This document shows, in pieces, positions 1 to 6,333 of a DNA stretch of 6,955 nt. Numbering within the stretch: position 1 is the stretch's first letter; the number at the start of each line of letters is the position of its first letter. A program made the translations under genes and the position numbers. Source of the stretch: an uncultured Ruminococcus sp. (GTDB lineage: Bacteria; Bacillota_A; Clostridia; Oscillospirales; Ruminococcaceae); the NCBI GenBank assembly GCA_937880065.1, contig CALFMA010000552.1, positions 1 to 6,955 of the forward strand, given 5' to 3'. The notes under the pieces are model-generated. The model worked only from the letters and a program-made list of their open reading frames with translations. It was not told where the DNA came from and made no database searches.

Positions 1-24
1 AAAGAGAAGTGTGGGGGGAAGATT

Positions 25-1002
25 ATGAAGAATTGGATGAATAATCTTATAGAACATGCTACCTTATACAGATTAAAATTATTAAACAGATCAAGACAAA
101 TTGTTAACCAAACATTTTATTTTGAACAATTTGCAAAAAGCCACCAAGTTGGTGGCCAATTGACTGCAACAGGAAAAAGCCAACAAGTTGTTGGCCAATT
201 GGAGTTAACAGAGAAAAGCCAACAAGTTGTTGGCCAATTAGAAATACCTGAGGTTTTGGGACAGGTTCCATGGGGACATCATATACAAATAATTTCGAAG
301 TGCAAATCCATTAACGAAGCATTCTTTTACATTAACAAGATTACCACAGAAGGATGGAGCCGTGCTCTTTTGGAGCATCAATTGGCTTCAAATCTCTATG
401 AGATTCAAGGTTCAGCAATTACGAATTTCGATGTGACATTACCAACTGCTCAAAGCGAATTGGCAAAAAAACTATATGTTACAGCTCAAAACATATCTAA
501 ATGGGAAACAGGAAGAGCAATGCCCGATTCTTCCATTATGCTCGAATTGTGTGATATTCTCAAAATCACCGTAAATGATTTATTAAGTGGGGAGAAAATT
601 ACAATGGATAATTACAACAAAGAATTAGAAAACAACCTGCTTGAAATGGTCAGGCAAAAACAAAAATCAGACAAACGATTGCTCCGTATGGAATCTCTTG
701 CAGGAGCAATGGCAAGCATACCTTTTGTGGTCGGTATTGTGATAGGCTTGTTCGTACCAATGGAAGAGTGGAAACAAGTAGTAATAGTACTATCCGGCAT
801 GATACCGCTGTTAGTGGCAATTCCATTCTTACTACGTGTCGAACAGGTTGCCGGATTGTACGAATGTCAACACTGCCATCACCAATATGTACCACAGTAT
901 AAATCTGTGTTTTTAGCACCCCATATAGGCAGAACCAGATATATGAAGTGTCCTGAATGCAGAAAATGGTCGTGGCAAAAGAAGGTTATCTGCAAGAAAT
1001 AA
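25..1002 (+). CDS. Chimeric protein: DUF1016_N (YhcG-like) fragment fused to a truncated XRE regulator with two TM helices and a zinc ribbon
   Basis: A 325-residue frame joining two families. Residues 38-76 are three 13-residue repeats of the type KSQQVVGQLELTE. Residues about 79-140 match the end of the DUF1016 N-terminal domain (YhcG-type PD-(D/E)XK nucleases): PWGHHIQII, EAFFYINK, GWSRALLEHQL, LYEIQGSAITNFDVTLP. From residue 141 the protein continues as an XRE HTH domain (QSELAKKL, NISKWETGRAMPDSSI, ITVNDLLSGE), without the first helix or the usual LTQ lead-in. Hydrophobic segments lie at about 226-245 and 251-271, and a zinc ribbon follows (CQHC 281-284, CPEC 309-312). Those C-terminal parts are typical of clostridial membrane-linked XRE proteins. 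The nuclease domain of DUF1016 is absent. The start is uncertain: a G-rich ribosome-site-like run (13-18) precedes ATG 25, but the frame stays open to the left edge. Whether the hybrid functions is unknown; it may be a recombination relic. Confidence 0.6.
   Translation: MKNWMNNLIEHATLYRLKLLNRSRQIVNQTFYFEQFAKSHQVGGQLTATGKSQQVVGQLELTEKSQQVVGQLEIPEVLGQVPWGHHIQIISKCKSINEAFFYINKITTEGWSRALLEHQLASNLYEIQGSAITNFDVTLPTAQSELAKKLYVTAQNISKWETGRAMPDSSIMLELCDILKITVNDLLSGEKITMDNYNKELENNLLEMVRQKQKSDKRLLRMESLAGAMASIPFVVGIVIGLFVPMEEWKQVVIVLSGMIPLLVAIPFLLRVEQVAGLYECQHCHHQYVPQYKSVFLAPHIGRTRYMKCPECRKWSWQKKVICKK
136..252 (+). repeat. Three in-frame 39-bp tandem repeats, each with a 17-bp palindrome
   Basis: Copies start at 136, 175 and 214, so the period is exactly 39 bp (13 codons). 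Each contains a perfect palindrome with 8-bp arms and a single central base: GCCACCAAGTTGGTGGC at 140-156, and GCCAACAAGTTGTTGGC at 179-195 and 218-234. Copies 2 and 3 are identical over their first 26 bases. Copy 1 differs from them in that stretch at two positions, and those two positions pair with each other, so the palindrome is kept. The repeats encode KSHQVGGQLTATG, KSQQVVGQLELTE and KSQQVVGQLEIPE, just before the DUF1016 fragment. Their role is unknown: they could form a nucleic-acid hairpin or protein-binding site, or be an inserted palindromic element that spread by tandem duplication. Confidence 0.9.
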
Positions 1003-1030
1003 ATTACATTCATTTATAGAAGCAAAACAC

Positions 1031-1058
1031 AAGGAGCTGACTAAAAAGTCAGCTCCTT
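1031..1058. terminator. Bidirectional terminator-like hairpin between convergent genes
   Basis: An 11-bp perfect stem (AAGGAGCTGAC at 1031-1041, GTCAGCTCCTT at 1048-1058) closes a 6-base loop, TAAAAA. It sits 28 bp after the stop of the plus-strand gene and 19 bp after the stop of the minus-strand lipoprotein gene. The T-runs on either side are short (ATTTGTATT on plus, GTGTTTTGCT on minus), so the U-tract is weak in both directions. Position and stem strength still make a shared terminator the best reading. Confidence 0.8.
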
Positions 1059-1077
1059 ATTTGTATTCAGTGGACAA

Positions 1078-1485
1078 TCATTCTGAAAAGCTATAATTTG
1101 TTGTACCTTCTGCGGTGAGAATCGGCATAAGATTAAGTTCTTCCTGAATTTCCTTTGTGATTTTTTCTACAACTTCGCAATCCGCAAAATAAATTTCATA
1201 AACTAAGGTGTCATTATTTATTACTTCGTCACCAGACATATATCCGCCATAGGTTACGAACTCGGTATAACCACAACCGTTTTCAAGAATAATAGTTCTT
1301 GCAAGTTTTTGTGCCTGTTCGACTGTGAGAATTTGTTCACCGGTATCAGCATCAATAAGACCGCAATATAGCGTATGTTTCTGAGGATTCTCGGGGTTAT
1401 TATCCTGTTTACCACAAGCGGTACCAAGACAAAAGACCATAATGCACATAAGAACAATTGATGCTATTCTGATGTATTTTTTCAT
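1078..1485 (-). CDS. Small predicted lipoprotein of unknown function
   Basis: A 135-residue protein with a lipoprotein signal peptide: basic start (MKKYIR), hydrophobic core at residues 8-20, and a lipobox-like LGTAC with Cys24 as the likely lipidated residue. The mature part of about 112 residues has a linker rich in N, P, Q and K, then a compact domain (about 37-134) with YCGLIDADTGEQ, a predicted helix TVEQAQKLARTI, GYTEFVTYGGY, LVYEIYFAD and a C-terminal helix before NYSFSE. This alternating strand/helix pattern recalls small DUF3574-like domains, but I cannot confirm that. A clear ribosome site (GAGAGGT, 1494-1500) precedes the ATG. It starts 20 bp after the transporter gene, so it is probably the last gene of the operon. 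It may be an extracytoplasmic accessory to the transporter or nucleotidase (inference). Confidence 0.8.
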   Translation of the reverse strand: MKKYIRIASIVLMCIMVFCLGTACGKQDNNPENPQKHTLYCGLIDADTGEQILTVEQAQKLARTIILENGCGYTEFVTYGGYMSGDEVINNDTLVYEIYFADCEVVEKITKEIQEELNLMPILTAEGTTNYSFSE

Positions 1486-1505
1486 AAGAATTTACCTCTC
1501 TTCTT

Positions 1506-2508
1506 TTAAATTGTTTTAATTTTTTCGTTGGGTTCTTTTTCGCTTTTTATAAAAAGTTTTTTAAAGCCTTCAATAACAACACATATACCGAGAATTATAA
1601 TAAGTGTTGCAAATACAAGTTGAAGTATGTCGCCGAACATATCTGTGCTTGAAGCGGTAATAAGAGCCGCCGCCTTTTTATAAATCGTCATTCCTAAAGC
1701 GGTAAAGGTTACCGCAAGCATAGCACCAAGCGGGATATACATAAACCACCGAATTTTTTTACTTCTCTTAAGGAAAACCGCACACGCAAGAAAAGCAAAC
1801 ACGGATAACAACTGATTTGATGCACCGAAAAGCGCCCAGATATTTTTATAACCAACAAGAGTAAGACCAAAGGCAAGAATGAGCGTAATAGCAGTTGCAA
1901 AATACTTGTTTGTAAGCACCTTTCTGACCTTACCCATATTTTCATCCGTTATAGAATCATCAAGAAAAAGTTCCTGGAAAGAAAGCCTTCCTACACGCGC
2001 CACGGAATCAAGGGAAGTTAAGGCAAAAGCCGAAATTGAAAGGGTTATAAGCGTATAAACTATATTTGAAGGCAACCCGAGAGTTGTCAAAAAGCCTGCA
2101 ACTGCACCTGCAAAAACCTGAGCGGGAGTATTCCAACCCTGTGCAGCCGCTTCACCGCTTGCAAAGGACGCAACAGCAATAAGTGCTATTACTGCAAGCA
2201 TACTTTCAAGTAACATTGCACCAAAAGATACGGGGAGCATATCCTTTTCATTCTTTATCTGTTTTGATGCGGTGCCTGAAGAAACAAGGGAATGAAATCC
2301 CGAAACCGCTCCGCAAGCAATTGTAACAAAAAGGATTGGGAAAAGGTAGTTTCCGTCCACCTCGAAGCCGATAAACGCAGGCAAATTAATCTTTGGATTT
2401 GCAACAAAAACGCCTACAATTGCCGCAACTATCATAGCCACAAGAAGATAACTGTTAAGATAGTCCCTCGGTTGCAAAAGAATCCACACAGGGACAACCG
2501 AAGCCAAA
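1506..2508 (-). CDS. CstA C-terminal half (after the frameshift)
   Basis: From about 2508 the downstream frame reads LASVVPVWILLQPRDYLNSY, the central CstA signature that follows the last good residues of the upstream frame. It then runs for about 333 residues with FGVF-type membrane segments, FASGEAAAQGWNTPAQVFAG, SISAFALTSLDSVARVGRL (conserved TSLDS...R region) and LFGASNQLLSVFAFLA. It ends in a basic cytoplasmic tail (FKKLFIKSEKEP). The frame is open up to a TTG at 2543, but no ribosome site or credible independent start is visible there. I therefore treat it as the broken-off remainder of the transporter, not a separate gene. Confidence 0.7.
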
Positions 2509-3219
2509 AATATAAATAAAAACAAAAATATGCCAGACGTCAAGGGACAAAAAAACAGGAAGTTTAAGTCCTATAATAATTGATGCAACAAGCATCACAA
2601 TAGCAATGAGTGTATTAACGGCAGTAGGTAATTTAGTATATTTGAGAACAAGTCCCAAAACAACCGCAAACACGATAAACATTATTGACGTGGTCGCCAC
2701 AGCACCATTTGCCGTTATATTAGCACTCTTTACGCCTTCGGTTACGGTAAATCCCATAAAAGTCCCTGCAACGATATCGGCAAAAGCCGCAACAACAAGT
2801 ATACAGAAAAGCCAACAGAAAAGAAGAAACATTTTTTTGCCGGTTTTACCTATATACTTTTCAATTATGTATCCAATGCTTCTACCCTTATTTCTTACCG
2901 ATGAATACATAGCCGAAAAATCCTGAACCGCACCGAAAAACACACCGCCGATAAGTACCCAAAGAAGTACGGGTACCCAACCGAACATTGCCGCCTGAAT
3001 CGGTCCGTTTATAGGTCCCGCACCGGCGATTGAAGCAAACTGGTGTCCGAAAACCACACTCTTTGGTGCAGGCTCGTAATCAACTCCGTCACGTTGCTCG
3101 TAAGCGGGAGTCTTCCTTTTAGGGTCTACACCCCATTTTTTTGCAATCCACCTACCGTATAAGATATACGCAAGAAGCAAAACGGCAAGAGAGATTATCA
3201 TTATAGTAATACCGTTCAT
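2455..3219 (-). CDS. CstA N-terminal half (before the frameshift)
   Basis: This 254-residue frame holds the N-terminal CstA domain. There is a first membrane helix at about residues 4-22, then the family signature GHQFASIAGAGPINGP at 58-73. Next comes WVPVLLWVLIGGVFFGAVQDF (81-101, with the conserved QD) and RNKGRSIG (109-116). Further membrane segments lie at about 130-150, 178-193, 203-220 and 230-238. PTAVNT (198-203) is also family-like. The true homology ends around residue 237 (IFVFIYI). The last 17 residues (FGFGCPCVDS...) are out-of-frame translation, as shown by their Cys-rich, non-membrane character. If translated as is, the product would lack the second half of the transporter and would probably be inactive. 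Confidence 0.75.
   Translation of the reverse strand: MNGITIMIISLAVLLLAYILYGRWIAKKWGVDPKRKTPAYEQRDGVDYEPAPKSVVFGHQFASIAGAGPINGPIQAAMFGWVPVLLWVLIGGVFFGAVQDFSAMYSSVRNKGRSIGYIIEKYIGKTGKKMFLLFCWLFCILVVAAFADIVAGTFMGFTVTEGVKSANITANGAVATTSIMFIVFAVVLGLVLKYTKLPTAVNTLIAIVMLVASIIIGLKLPVFLSLDVWHIFVFIYIFGFGCPCVDSFATEGLS
2506..2510 (-). other. Frameshift site in the CstA gene
   Basis: The coding strand reads TAT ATT TTT GGC here. The family sequence needs ...IYI-(F)LASV, so either one T must be removed (ATT TTG GCT TCG) or two added to the five-T run. Seven T would restore IYIFLASV with no residue lost, which fits a two-base deletion slightly better by length; four T would give IYILASV. Several other T-runs lie close upstream, including seven T at 2549-2555. 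Confidence 0.7.
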
Positions 3220-3302
3220 TGCATCCCCCTTTAGTTGTATGTGAAGAAGCCTTCAATAAATTAAACCTTATTTTATATCCATTCAACAAACTCCGCAATC
3301 AA

Positions 3303-5537
3303 TCAAAAGATAAGGTCAAAAAGCAAACTTATTATTTTTATAATAAAGTCAATAATTCGGGAATAATCGTTAAACGAATTGCCATTTTCGGCATCTTCGA
3401 TTTTTTCTTCAATTGCTGCAATATCATCTGCAATTTCTGCGGCAGATTCGGGATTTGAGGCTTTAATTTCTTCAAGCTCCGCTTTCATTTGGGCAATAAG
3501 TTTTTCGTACTCTTCTTCGGGATGGTTTCTTTCAAACTCGGCAATTTTTTCTTCAATATCCGTATAATCGGGTTTTATAAATTCGCCGTTTGCAATTCCT
3601 TCCTCAAGAGCATCGCACATCTCATTCATATCCTCTTCAAGTCCGTCAAGAATATATTGCTCATTTTCGGAATAATTGTTTTTAAGCCACATTCCGCCAA
3701 GATGCTCATTTAACATCTCTCTGTGTTTATCTCTTGCGTACTCAATGGCGGCATCATTTAAATCGTTATTATCCATTATTCCCTGGAAACGTTCGTATGC
3801 TTCATTATATCCGCTATAATCGGCTTTTTTAGCACCACAGGAACATTCATCACTATCCGTAAAGGAATGGTCGTGGGAATCAATAATAGTTATTCTGCCG
3901 TCACCGTCGGGATCACCGTATTTTTCCGCAGTGATTTTACCATCGAGATTTTCAGTAAAATACTTAACAAGCATTTCTGAATCACAGGGCAGACCTTCTT
4001 GCTCAATAACTGTTGCATCAGCAAGCATTGTAAGTCCGTCCCCACCCTGAAGAAGCACATAAGCACTACCTGCCAAAGTGTACATTTTGTTTAAATCAAT
4101 GGGCTCACCGCCAATAAACACATTCTGTACACGGCGCTCCATTGTTTCATCCACTCCGATAAAATCACCAAGCTGATTAGTAATAACGGGACTTTTTCTG
4201 TATGTGTGTATTTCGAAAGTCATACCAGAAACCTGAAAAAAGCTACCGAGCTCTTCGGGACACTTGCGTGCTCCGTGCTCAAGTATGTCAACAATCTGCT
4301 GTCCGTCAACCTCAAGAACGCACATATCATTATTGAATGCATTAACATCCATAAGCATCTTTCTTGTGACATTACCCGCCTCAATTTCCGCACGAATACC
4401 GCCGCCGTTGGCTATTGCAACATCAGCACCCGTTACCGCACGGTAAGCATCGGCAACAAAGTCGCCTGCATTGGTTTCTCTCTTCCTGACGGCTCTGGTC
4501 GAATCGGTATCATAGATAACGAGATTCGCTTCGGATGTGCCTATCTTCTCAAAAAGATATTCTATACTTTCGTTGTAGCCGTCAACCTTATCTTTAACCG
4601 AATTATATGCAAATTTTGCATCAACAGACAGTTCTTTAACATCAACATTGTCAGGGTTAACAAGTTCAAAATCAGCACCGTTTCCGCTTATTGTTAATAC
4701 ACCGAAATTTGCAAACTTTGCACCCGTTGATGTAAGGAAAACATCTTCGTTATCTTTGTTTTTATAGACTGCTTTTTCCGTTGTTTCATGGGAATGAGCA
4801 TCAATGAAATAATCTATACCGTCGGTATTTGCAATAATATCGATTGATTTCCATCCCTCATTAGAACCGATAATTCCCGCATGACCTATTGCAACAACAT
4901 AATCCGCACCGTCATTAATCGCTTTGTCAACACTTTCCTGAATATTGTTATAAAGGTCTTCATTTGTCAATCCACCGGGAAAAACCGGAAATCCGTAAAT
5001 AAAATTACCGTTTTCATCCTTGAAATATTCGGGAGTTGTTGAAGTGACTGTATCAGGGGTTGAAATGCCCACGAAAGCAATCTGATAAGCTCCGAAGTCT
5101 TCCAAAGCATAGGGCTTAAGAACAGGTTCATTTGAGGTAAGATTGTAGAAATTGGAGCTGATATAATCATATCCCGCCTTATTCTGAGCAAGCTCAAGGA
5201 ATTGTTCCATACCATAGTCAAACTCGTGGTTACCCGGTACGGCATAGTCATAGCCCACAGCATTCATAATATCTACCACAGCTTCACCTTCGGTTGTTGA
5301 ACCGATAACCTCACCCTGAATGGCATCTCCGGCATCGACTGTTATGACATTCTTACCCTGTGCCATAAGCTCTGCTCTGTATGCGGCAAGGACAGGGTAA
5401 TCATCTATTGCACAATGAACATCGTTTGTGTAAAGAACCACTGTCTGCGGTTGAGTTGCACAGACAGATACGGACAATATTGTCAAAAGCATTGACAATA
5501 CAACTACTAAACCTATAACTTTATTTGTTTTCTTCAT
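3303..5537 (-). CDS. Secreted 5'-nucleotidase / UshA-type metallophosphoesterase with C-terminal extension
   Basis: A 744-residue exported enzyme predicted to release nucleosides (or sugar phosphates) and phosphate from extracellular nucleotides. The signal peptide spans about 1-27 (probable cleavage after VCA). The calcineurin-like metal site is complete: TNDVH (Asp39, His41), AGD (Asp71), GNHEFDYG (Asn103, His104), IGHAG (His219) and DAHSHE (His249, His251). The nucleotide-binding C-terminal domain shows NGGGIRAEI (Arg382), FFQVSGMTFEI (433-443) and the QGGDGL loop (497-502), with Tyr493 possibly replacing a base-stacking Phe. After it come a canonical EF-hand-like loop DPDGDGRITIID (542-553), a CSCG knuckle (566-569), a charged helical region (575-720) and a hydrophobic tail (727-744). 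UshA is about 550 residues, so roughly 190 are extra. Ribosome site GGGAGG precedes the ATG. The gene starts 22 bp after the TetR gene and is probably co-transcribed. Confidence 0.93.
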   Translation of the reverse strand: MKKTNKVIGLVVVLSMLLTILSVSVCATQPQTVVLYTNDVHCAIDDYPVLAAYRAELMAQGKNVITVDAGDAIQGEVIGSTTEGEAVVDIMNAVGYDYAVPGNHEFDYGMEQFLELAQNKAGYDYISSNFYNLTSNEPVLKPYALEDFGAYQIAFVGISTPDTVTSTTPEYFKDENGNFIYGFPVFPGGLTNEDLYNNIQESVDKAINDGADYVVAIGHAGIIGSNEGWKSIDIIANTDGIDYFIDAHSHETTEKAVYKNKDNEDVFLTSTGAKFANFGVLTISGNGADFELVNPDNVDVKELSVDAKFAYNSVKDKVDGYNESIEYLFEKIGTSEANLVIYDTDSTRAVRKRETNAGDFVADAYRAVTGADVAIANGGGIRAEIEAGNVTRKMLMDVNAFNNDMCVLEVDGQQIVDILEHGARKCPEELGSFFQVSGMTFEIHTYRKSPVITNQLGDFIGVDETMERRVQNVFIGGEPIDLNKMYTLAGSAYVLLQGGDGLTMLADATVIEQEGLPCDSEMLVKYFTENLDGKITAEKYGDPDGDGRITIIDSHDHSFTDSDECSCGAKKADYSGYNEAYERFQGIMDNNDLNDAAIEYARDKHREMLNEHLGGMWLKNNYSENEQYILDGLEEDMNEMCDALEEGIANGEFIKPDYTDIEEKIAEFERNHPEEEYEKLIAQMKAELEEIKASNPESAAEIADDIAAIEEKIEDAENGNSFNDYSRIIDFIIKIISLLFDLIF

Positions 5538-5559
5538 AAATTTTCCTCCCTGATTTATA

Positions 5560-6261
5560 TTATTTTTTTATATTAAGGAGCATTTGCTCAAAATTTTCTT
5601 CGTTTGTTACATCTACAAATTCTTTGAACTCTTTAAAAATGCGTTCTCCGATATTTTTGTAATCATAACTTAATGCTTTTTCGATTTTCCTTTTACGTAT
5701 ATTTTCAGGCACACCGTAGATGATAAGTATTTTATCAAGGGCTTCGGAAATTCTTGTTTCAAGAGGAATTTCCTCATCAAGTGCCATTAATGTGGCATAC
5801 TCTAAACCCGAAACTAAAACTTCCGCTTCTGCGAATTGTTCGTCCGTCCAGCGTTTGCAATATTCTTTATAAACCTCTTTTGAGCGTTCAGTATCGTTTT
5901 CACGAATTATTTTTAGTGTTACAGGACTTTGGTATGAGGAAATAAAGAAATCCTTTGCAATGGGATTACTTTCACAAGCCGATGCCATTGACATAAGTTC
6001 AAGGCAAACCCCCATTACCGAGCTTATCCCCTCCTGCGATTCATGCTCTATAAGCTTTCTTTGGAATTTACAAAGTGCATCCACAAGAACACTTAACAGA
6101 TGCTCTTTTGTAGGATAATAATACGTAAGATTCCCCGTACTCATACCAAGTTCTTTCGCAATCGTTTTTATTGATGCATTTGAATAACCAACTTCCCATA
6201 TCATTCGGGTAGCAGTCTGAATAATCTCAAATTTCGTCCTTGTAGCCTTTTGTGTAGCCAT
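5560..6261 (-). CDS. TetR/AcrR-family transcriptional regulator
   Basis: A 233-residue regulator from ATG 6261. The N-terminal TetR DNA-binding domain covers about residues 8-56: a first helix TKFEIIQTATRMIWEVGY, then the helix-turn-helix IKTIAKELGMSTGNLTYYYPTKEHLL (31-56), whose end matches the family's GxLYYHFxSKExL pattern. The remaining 175 or so residues are helical, with no recognisable ligand motif, as usual for the variable TetR sensor domain. A GTG at 6270 would add three residues, but it lies inside the ribosome site, so ATG is preferred. The gene is first in the operon and lies directly downstream of palindromes that overlap its promoter, so it probably represses itself and the nucleotidase, transporter and lipoprotein genes (inference). 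The ligand is unknown; a nucleotide-related or organic-acid signal is only a guess. Confidence 0.93.
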   Translation of the reverse strand: MATQKATRTKFEIIQTATRMIWEVGYSNASIKTIAKELGMSTGNLTYYYPTKEHLLSVLVDALCKFQRKLIEHESQEGISSVMGVCLELMSMASACESNPIAKDFFISSYQSPVTLKIIRENDTERSKEVYKEYCKRWTDEQFAEAEVLVSGLEYATLMALDEEIPLETRISEALDKILIIYGVPENIRKRKIEKALSYDYKNIGERIFKEFKEFVDVTNEENFEQMLLNIKK

Positions 6262-6265
6262 AAAA

Positions 6266-6273
6266 CCCACCTT
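6266..6273 (-). promoter_or_regulatory. Ribosome binding site deciding the TetR start
   Basis: AAGGTGGG on the minus strand ends 4 bases before ATG 6261 (core AGGTGG, 5-base gap). The alternative in-frame GTG at 6270 is part of this site and has no Shine-Dalgarno sequence of its own, which selects the ATG. Confidence 0.75.
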
Positions 6274-6283
6274 TTTGCAACAT

Positions 6284-6312
6284 TGCTAAAATTTACGTTA
6301 TTTATTTTAGCA
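6284..6312. promoter_or_regulatory. Second inverted repeat over the -10 and transcription start
   Basis: TGCTAAAAT (6284-6292) and ATTTTAGCA (6304-6312) are perfect 9-bp complements separated by 11 bp. The right arm contains the -10 hexamer. The spacing is wide for one TetR site, so it may be a second operator, a site for another protein, or a stem-loop in transcripts starting from the distal promoter. Confidence 0.45.
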
Positions 6313-6332
6313 CGGTTGCAAAAATATTGCAA
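6304..6332 (-). promoter_or_regulatory. Proximal sigma-A-like promoter of the TetR operon
   Basis: On the minus strand, TTGCAA (6327-6332) and TAAAAT (6304-6309) are separated by exactly 17 bases. This gives 4/6 and 5/6 matches to the -35 and -10 consensus. It lies about 43 bp upstream of the TetR ATG. Its -35 and spacer are covered by the perfect palindrome at 6315-6333, so binding there would block polymerase. Confidence 0.65.
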
Positions 6333-6333
6333 C
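6315..6333. promoter_or_regulatory. Probable TetR operator palindrome
   Basis: GTTGCAAaaataTTGCAAC on the plus strand is a perfect inverted repeat with 7-bp arms and a 5-bp centre. Two further symmetric pairs lie outside it (AC and GT) after one mismatch, giving an imperfect 23-bp site. Size and symmetry fit a TetR dimer site, and it overlaps the -35 and spacer of the promoter driving the adjacent tetR gene. Assignment to this particular regulator is by position. Confidence 0.65.

Larger units (their letters stand above)
1506..3219 (-). pseudogene. cstA: CstA-family carbon starvation transporter, interrupted by a frameshift
   Basis: Two overlapping minus-strand frames together make one CstA-family permease of about 570 residues, shorter than E. 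coli CstA (about 700). The family includes E. coli CstA and BtsT, linked to uptake of peptides and pyruvate; the substrate here cannot be read from sequence. The first frame carries the N-terminal hallmarks and the second the C-terminal ones, with no missing block. Joining them needs a +1 (or -2) shift near 2506-2510, in a run of five T on the coding strand. The start ATG at 3219 has a strong ribosome site, AAGGGGGA (3224-3231). The gene follows the nucleotidase by 83 bp and precedes the lipoprotein by 20 bp. The break may be a real mutation, a sequencing or assembly error in the T-run, or, less likely, programmed frameshifting. Confidence 0.85.

Noticed and set aside
3..44. A short plus-strand frame ending at TAA 42-44 (REVWGEDYEELDE) that could be the tail of an upstream gene overlapping the first gene.
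   Set aside because: Only 13 codons are visible and nothing identifies them. If real, it would favour a later or different start for the chimeric gene, but the window gives no way to decide.
136..252. CRISPR-like array formed by the regularly spaced palindromic repeats.
   Set aside because: The repeats are contiguous 39-bp tandem units within an open reading frame. The intervals between palindromes are only 22 bp and similar to one another, there are just three copies, and no cas genes are present.
650..919. Minus-strand 89-residue frame opposite the XRE/zinc-ribbon region.
   Set aside because: It is antisense to clear membrane and zinc-ribbon coding sequence, shows no family features and has no ribosome site that I can see.
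2506..2510. Programmed ribosomal frameshift in cstA.
   Set aside because: No stop codon, rare codon or clear stimulatory element was noticed at the shift, and the required direction is +1. Mutation or a homopolymer error explains it more simply.
3270..3298. Possible minus-strand promoter before cstA (TTGCGG at 3293-3298, 17 bp, TAAAAT at 3270-3275).
   Set aside because: The -35 matches consensus at only three positions, and several alternative pairings exist in this AT-rich 83-bp gap. Not strong enough to annotate.
4206..4697. Plus-strand 163-residue frame inside the nucleotidase gene.
   Set aside because: It lies opposite highly conserved nucleotidase motifs (including NGGGIRAEI), so it is a shadow of that gene.
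6262..6270. Upstream GTG start for the TetR gene, adding three residues.
   Set aside because: The GTG is embedded in the AAGGTGGG ribosome site that fits the ATG at 6261.
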